From the NCBI RefSeq assembly GCF_009184895.1, contig NZ_WESE01000001.1, positions 620,001 to 684,000 of the forward strand: a stretch of DNA of 64,000 bases, in the 5' to 3' direction. Shown here piece by piece: positions 60,344 through 64,000 of this stretch (its first letter is position 1; each line of letters begins with the position of its first letter). The translations under genes were made by a program, and so were the position numbers. Source of the stretch: Nostocoides sp. F2B08 (GTDB lineage: Bacteria; Actinomycetota; Actinomycetes; Actinomycetales; Dermatophilaceae). The notes beneath the pieces are model-generated. The model worked only from the letters and a program-made list of their open reading frames with translations, made no database searches and had not been told where the DNA came from.

Positions 60344-61789
60344 TCATCGACAACCGCACTCCGTCAGCGCAGTCACCAACGCGTCCAACGCGTCACGCGC
60401 GGCCAACCTTCCCGTCCGGGGCACGGTGTCGGCGATGACCACGAAGGCGAGCAGTCGACCGTCCCGGGTCGTCGTCGTGCCCGCGAGCGCCGCGGTCGCG
60501 TTGATGGTGCCCGTCTTGGCGCGCGGGATCCCGGCGACCACCCGCGTCGGGGTCGTCGCGAACCGCTCGTCGAGGGTCCCGCTCAGCCCGGCGACCGGCA
60601 GCTCCGCCACGAGCGGGGCGAGGACCGGGTCGGCACCCGTCGTTGCGAGGAGGAGCACGTCGGCGACGACCCGCGCCGGCAGGAGCTGGTCGTAGGTCAT
60701 CCCGGAGGTGTCGAGGAGGGTCGCGCCGGTGACGTCGACCCCCAGGCCCGCCACCCGGTCCAGGACGAACTCGGCGACCCCCTCGAAGTCCGTCGGACCC
60801 CCGACCGAGGCCGAGGCCTGGCGGGCGAGTGCCTCGGTGAGCGCGTTGTCGCTGTCGGCCATGGCGAGCGCGGTCACCTCGGCGACCGTCGCGCTGCGGA
60901 CGACACCGACACGCGGCCCGCTCGCCGGGCCTGGGAGCACCGGATCCGCCGCCACGGTCGCCGGGAGACCAGCGGCGGTGAGGGCCTCGGCGAAGGCTCC
61001 CGCCGCCTCGAGCTCGGGGAAGGACGGGGACGGCTCGTCCGGGCGGGGCCGCTGCCCGGCCAGGCCGATCATCGTCACGCCCTGGTTGAACCCGGCACGG
61101 ATGTCGGCCATGTTCCAGCGCGGCGCGTAGCGGGGGCCGGCGGCGTGGGACATGTCGAGCGTCACCGTGAGCGCGGCCGGAGGGGTTCCGTCCCGGCCGA
61201 GCCGCTCGACGACCTGTGCGGCGAGGTCGGCCAGCCCGGCGTGCCCCTCGACGGCGAGGGGGTCCCCTTCGCCGGGCGCGAGCATGGTGTCCCCGCCGGC
61301 GACGAGGGCGATCGTGTCCGGGGCGGTGCGGACGGCGGTCGTGGCGAAACGGCCGTCCGGGTCGAGCGTGTGCAGCACGGCGGCCCCGGAGAGCAGCTTC
61401 TGGGTCGATGCGGGCGTGACGGGACGGTCGGCCTCCCGCGCATACAGGATCTCGCCGGTCGGTCCGTCCGCGATCACCACCGTGGCCGAGCCGAAGAAGC
61501 CCGGGTCCGCCAGCCGCTCCTCGACGGTCTCTTCGAGAGCCGCCCGGTCGGGCAGGGGCGCGGCCGGAGCGGCGGCCAGCACCGGTTGCAGCGGTCCGGG
61601 CGTGGGGACCGGCACGAGCCCGGTGACGTCGGGCTCCGGCTCCGGGGGCGGCAGGGTGGCCGGGTCGACGGGCTCGGCGATCGTGAGCACGCCCGGGACC
61701 GCGTCATAGGCGTCGGCGGTCGCGTATGCGCCGGTCGCCACCGCGAGGACGCCGACCGTCAGCGCGGCGATCGTGCGGCGGCGGGGCAT
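60344..61789 (-). CDS. dacB: D-alanyl-D-alanine carboxypeptidase/endopeptidase (PBP4 family)
   Basis: 481 residues. Seen: N-terminal signal/anchor helix ([19 protein letters not shown]), Pro-rich linker, then penicillin-binding core: [15 protein letters not shown] (SxxK, Ser128 and Lys131), [16 protein letters not shown] (SxN) and [13 protein letters not shown] (KTG). Lies outside the membrane and trims peptidoglycan. About 60 residues of Pro-rich spacer before the domain. Gene is 60 bases upstream of the DUF2342 gene, and is divergent from ppa. Confidence 0.94.
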   Translation of the reverse strand: MPRRRTIAALTVGVLAVATGAYATADAYDAVPGVLTIAEPVDPATLPPPEPEPDVTGLVPVPTPGPLQPVLAAAPAAPLPDRAALEETVEERLADPGFFGSATVVIADGPTGEILYAREADRPVTPASTQKLLSGAAVLHTLDPDGRFATTAVRTAPDTIALVAGGDTMLAPGEGDPLAVEGHAGLADLAAQVVERLGRDGTPPAALTVTLDMSHAAGPRYAPRWNMADIRAGFNQGVTMIGLAGQRPRPDEPSPSFPELEAAGAFAEALTAAGLPATVAADPVLPGPASGPRVGVVRSATVAEVTALAMADSDNALTEALARQASASVGGPTDFEGVAEFVLDRVAGLGVDVTGATLLDTSGMTYDQLLPARVVADVLLLATTGADPVLAPLVAELPVAGLSGTLDERFATTPTRVVAGIPRAKTGTINATAALAGTTTTRDGRLLAFVVIADTVPRTGRLAARDALDALVTALTECGCR

Positions 61790-61875
61790 CGGCTGTCCTC
61801 ATGTGCCTGGGGTGCAAGACTGTCCCCAGCAGAGTAGGTCACCAAAGGGAGCACCTCCCGCGAAGGAGTCAGACA

Positions 61876-62505
61876 GTGGAGTTCGACGTCACCATCGAGA
61901 TCCCCAAGGGCGCTCGGAACAAGTACGAGGTCGACCACGAGACCGGCCGGATCCGACTCGACCGGCTGCTCTTCACCTCCATGGCCTACCCCTCCGACTA
62001 CGGCTACGTCGAGGACACGCTGGGTGAGGACGGCGACCCGCTCGACGCGCTCGTCCTGCTCGACGAGCCGACCTGGCCCGGCTGCCTGGTCCGGGCCAGA
62101 CCGATCGGCCTGTTCCACATGCGTGACGAGGCCGGCGGTGACGACAAGCTGCTGTGCATCCCCGCCGGCGACCCGCGCAAGACGCACATCACCGAGCTCG
62201 AGCACATCAACGAGTTCGACCGGCTCGAGATCCAGCACTTCTTCGAGACCTACAAGGACCTCGAGCCGGGCAAGTCGGTGGAGGGCGCGCACTGGGCGGG
62301 CCGCACGGAGGCCGAGCGGGTCGTCGTCGAGGCGCTCGAGCGGGCCAAGGCGGCCGGCATGTCGACGGCGCGGTGGCGGATGCCGGCCGCACACCACACC
62401 GAGAGCCAGGCCGAGCGACCCGAGAAGTGGACCGAGGCGCACGCTGCCTCGGCGGCCCGGGCCCGCGAGGAGCTGGCGACCAAGGAGCGCCCGCTCAGCG
62501 ACTGA
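61876..62505 (+). CDS. ppa: Inorganic pyrophosphatase, family I, with C-terminal extension
   Basis: 209 residues from a GTG with AAGGAG nine bases upstream. Hydrolyses pyrophosphate. Seen: [56 protein letters not shown] (DxDPxD metal motif), DKLLCIP and [15 protein letters not shown]. Core ends near residue 165; the remaining 44 residues ([20 protein letters not shown]...) are charged and beyond the usual length of about 165-175. An 8-bp hairpin overlaps the stop. Confidence 0.96.
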   Translation: MEFDVTIEIPKGARNKYEVDHETGRIRLDRLLFTSMAYPSDYGYVEDTLGEDGDPLDALVLLDEPTWPGCLVRARPIGLFHMRDEAGGDDKLLCIPAGDPRKTHITELEHINEFDRLEIQHFFETYKDLEPGKSVEGAHWAGRTEAERVVVEALERAKAAGMSTARWRMPAAHHTESQAERPEKWTEAHAASAARAREELATKERPLSD

Positions 62506-62509
62506 GCGG
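62491..62509 (+). terminator. Hairpin overlapping the ppa stop codon
   Basis: CCGCTCAG (62491-62498) pairs with CTGAGCGG (62502-62509), loop of three bases; the stop TGA is in the right arm. Followed by more GAGAGGCTGAGCC-like repeat sequence up to about 62555. Confidence 0.55.
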
Positions 62510-62604
62510 GGGGCCGAGCCGAAGCGGCTGAGCGGGAGAGGCTGAGCCGGAGGGACAGAGTCGCTCGGGCCCGCAGGTGCTGCCATCCGTGGGAGAGTTG
62601 CGCC

Positions 62605-63948
62605 GTGAGCACCGCGTCCAGGACCACAGACAGCACAACCACCGGCACAACCACGACGGCCACGGGCGACGCCGCCCCGGCGAGCAGCTCTGTCGGGGTC
62701 TACTCCGAAGCCGGCCGGCTGCGGACCGTTCTCGTGGCGGCCCCCGGGCTCGCGCATACCCGGTTGACGCCCGACACGTGCAAGGACCTGCTGTTCGACG
62801 AGGTGCTCTGGGTCGAGCGCGCCCGCGCCGACCACGAGGAGTTCCGGTCCCGGATGACCGAGCGGGGCATCGAGGTGCTCGAGCTGAACGAGATGCTCAC
62901 CGAGGTCGTGGCCGACCCGGAGGCCCGCGACTGGATCCTCGACCGGCGGATCACGATCGAGGACGTCGGAATCGGCCTGGCGGACCCGACCCGGGAGTGG
63001 CTCACGTCACTCACCCCGGACGACCTCGCGGCGCATCTCGTTGGCGGGGTGTCCTACAGCGAGCTGCCGGAGGAGTTCGGCGGCGCGTTCCTGACCGTCC
63101 TGCGCGACGGGCTGCGCGACCAGCACCACTGGATCCTGCCCCCACTGCCGAACACCCTGTTCATGCGGGACAACACGTCGTGGATCTATGGCGGGGTGAC
63201 GCTCAACCCGATGTACTGGCCGGCTCGGCGCCCGGAGACTCTGCTGACCGCGGCGATCTACAAGTTCCACCCGCGGTTCGTCGACGCGCGGTTCTCGGTG
63301 TGGTTCGGCGACCGCGACGAGCCGGGTCGGGCGGGGGCGCACGGCTCATCGGGCGCGACGCTCGAGGGCGGCGACGTCATGCCCATCGGTCGCGGCACGG
63401 TGCTCGTCGGCATGGGCGAGCGCACCTCGCACCAGGCGATCACCCAGCTGGCCCGGTCCATGTTCGAGCAGGGCGCGGCCGAGCGGGTCGTCATCGCAGG
63501 CCTGCCGCATTCGCGGGCCGCGATGCACCTCGACACCGTCTTCACGTTCTGCGACGCCGAGACCGTCACCGCCTTCGGCCCGGTCGTCGACCACATCGTG
63601 CCCCTCGTGGTGCGGCCGTCCTCCTCGAGTCCCTCGGGTCTGGAGATCGAGCGGGCCCCCGGCTCGTTCGTCGACGCCGTCGGCTCAGCGCTCGGGGTGT
63701 CGCTGCGGGTCGTCGAGACCGGCGGCGACGTCTACGGCATGCACAGGGAGCAGTGGGACGACGGCAACAACGTCGTCGCACTCGAGCCGGGCGTGGTCAT
63801 CGGCTACGACCGCAACACCCACACCAACCGGCTGCTGCGCAAGGCGGGGATCGACGTCATCGAGATCTCGGCCTCCGAGCTCGGCCGCGGCCGTGGCGGC
63901 GGGCGTTGCATGACATGTCCGATCTCGAGGGACGCGCTGTACGACTGA
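62605..63948 (+). CDS. arcA: Arginine deiminase
   Basis: 447 residues from a GTG. Converts arginine to citrulline and ammonia. Seen: Thr/Ser-rich N-terminus (about 1-28), [57 protein letters not shown], catalytic histidine region [10 protein letters not shown], and [13 protein letters not shown] with nucleophile Cys435. No arcB, arcC or arcD in the remaining window (it ends 52 bases later), so the rest of the pathway must lie further right or elsewhere. The tail of the window (63949-64000) holds nothing recognisable. Confidence 0.96.
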   Translation: MSTASRTTDSTTTGTTTTATGDAAPASSSVGVYSEAGRLRTVLVAAPGLAHTRLTPDTCKDLLFDEVLWVERARADHEEFRSRMTERGIEVLELNEMLTEVVADPEARDWILDRRITIEDVGIGLADPTREWLTSLTPDDLAAHLVGGVSYSELPEEFGGAFLTVLRDGLRDQHHWILPPLPNTLFMRDNTSWIYGGVTLNPMYWPARRPETLLTAAIYKFHPRFVDARFSVWFGDRDEPGRAGAHGSSGATLEGGDVMPIGRGTVLVGMGERTSHQAITQLARSMFEQGAAERVVIAGLPHSRAAMHLDTVFTFCDAETVTAFGPVVDHIVPLVVRPSSSSPSGLEIERAPGSFVDAVGSALGVSLRVVETGGDVYGMHREQWDDGNNVVALEPGVVIGYDRNTHTNRLLRKAGIDVIEISASELGRGRGGGRCMTCPISRDALYD

Positions 63949-64000
63949 CGGCCCTTCGCGCGCACGGCAGAACCTCGCCGGCGAGACGAACCTTCCTCTG

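Overview
The window is high-GC DNA (about 70% G+C by eye), gene-dense, with many ATGA/GTGA start-stop overlaps and GTG starts. The gene set points to an actinobacterium: Lsr2, BldC, the 32-residue ribosomal protein bS22, a Rex-hemACD operon, DisA next to RadA, a DUF3180 gene behind folBK, and Ku with split LigD proteins. The order ppa / dacB - DUF2342 protease - tilS - hpt - ftsH - folE - folP - folBK - DUF3180, together with panC - nadB - nadC - lysS - lsr2 and clpC, resembles Micrococcales, perhaps Intrasporangiaceae. That family-level placement is inference. No rRNA, tRNA, phage, insertion sequence or CRISPR array was recognised.

Layout. 1-4.2 kb: minus-strand rex-hemA-hemC-hemD operon (hemD runs off the left edge), with a Rex operator at 4251-4268. 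4.3-7.5 kb: bldC, bS22, an NAD-dependent epimerase, an acyltransferase with a histone-like tail, and a glutaredoxin. 7.7-16 kb: AcuC-like deacetylase, TrkA, and a minus-strand operon of lipid kinase, proline dehydrogenase, P5C reductase and two acetyltransferases; then a cupin, a TIM-barrel protein and an exopolyphosphatase-family protein. 16-22.3 kb: a cysteine-rich protein with a methyltransferase, then a two-gene signalling system (GAF-GAF hybrid kinase with HPt, and a receiver-GAF-nucleotide cyclase). 22.4-27.9 kb: radA, disA, mutY and an anchored metallopeptidase. 27.9-36.4 kb: clpC, a vWA protein with an orphan spermidine-type binding lipoprotein, nei and a TreT-like glycosyltransferase. 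36.5-40 kb: Ku, divergent from an ATP-dependent ligase and a LigD-type polymerase, then an FhuF-like protein. 40-47 kb: lsr2, a small membrane protein, lysS, nadC, nadB, panC and a DUF2520 protein. 47-50.4 kb: a small membrane-protein/XRE-regulator operon with tandem operators, a MidA-like methyltransferase and an orphan nuoD. 50.5-56.2 kb: folate operon and ftsH. 56.5-57.5 kb: a lone AbiEi/DUF559-type gene between imperfect direct repeats. 57.6-63.9 kb: hpt, tilS, DUF2342 protease, dacB, ppa and arcA.

How the genes work together. Haem synthesis is probably tuned to NADH/NAD+ by Rex. RadA, DisA, MutY, Nei, Ku and the LigD proteins make the window rich in genome maintenance. NAD (nadBC), pantothenate (panC) and folate (folE, folP, folBK) genes form two cofactor blocks. 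The most promising less-described items are the kinase/cyclase pair with a non-canonical cyclase active site, the MidA-NuoD pairing, the vWA/PotD pair without a transporter, the membrane-protein/XRE operon with its twin palindromes, and the repeat-flanked AbiEi-type gene.
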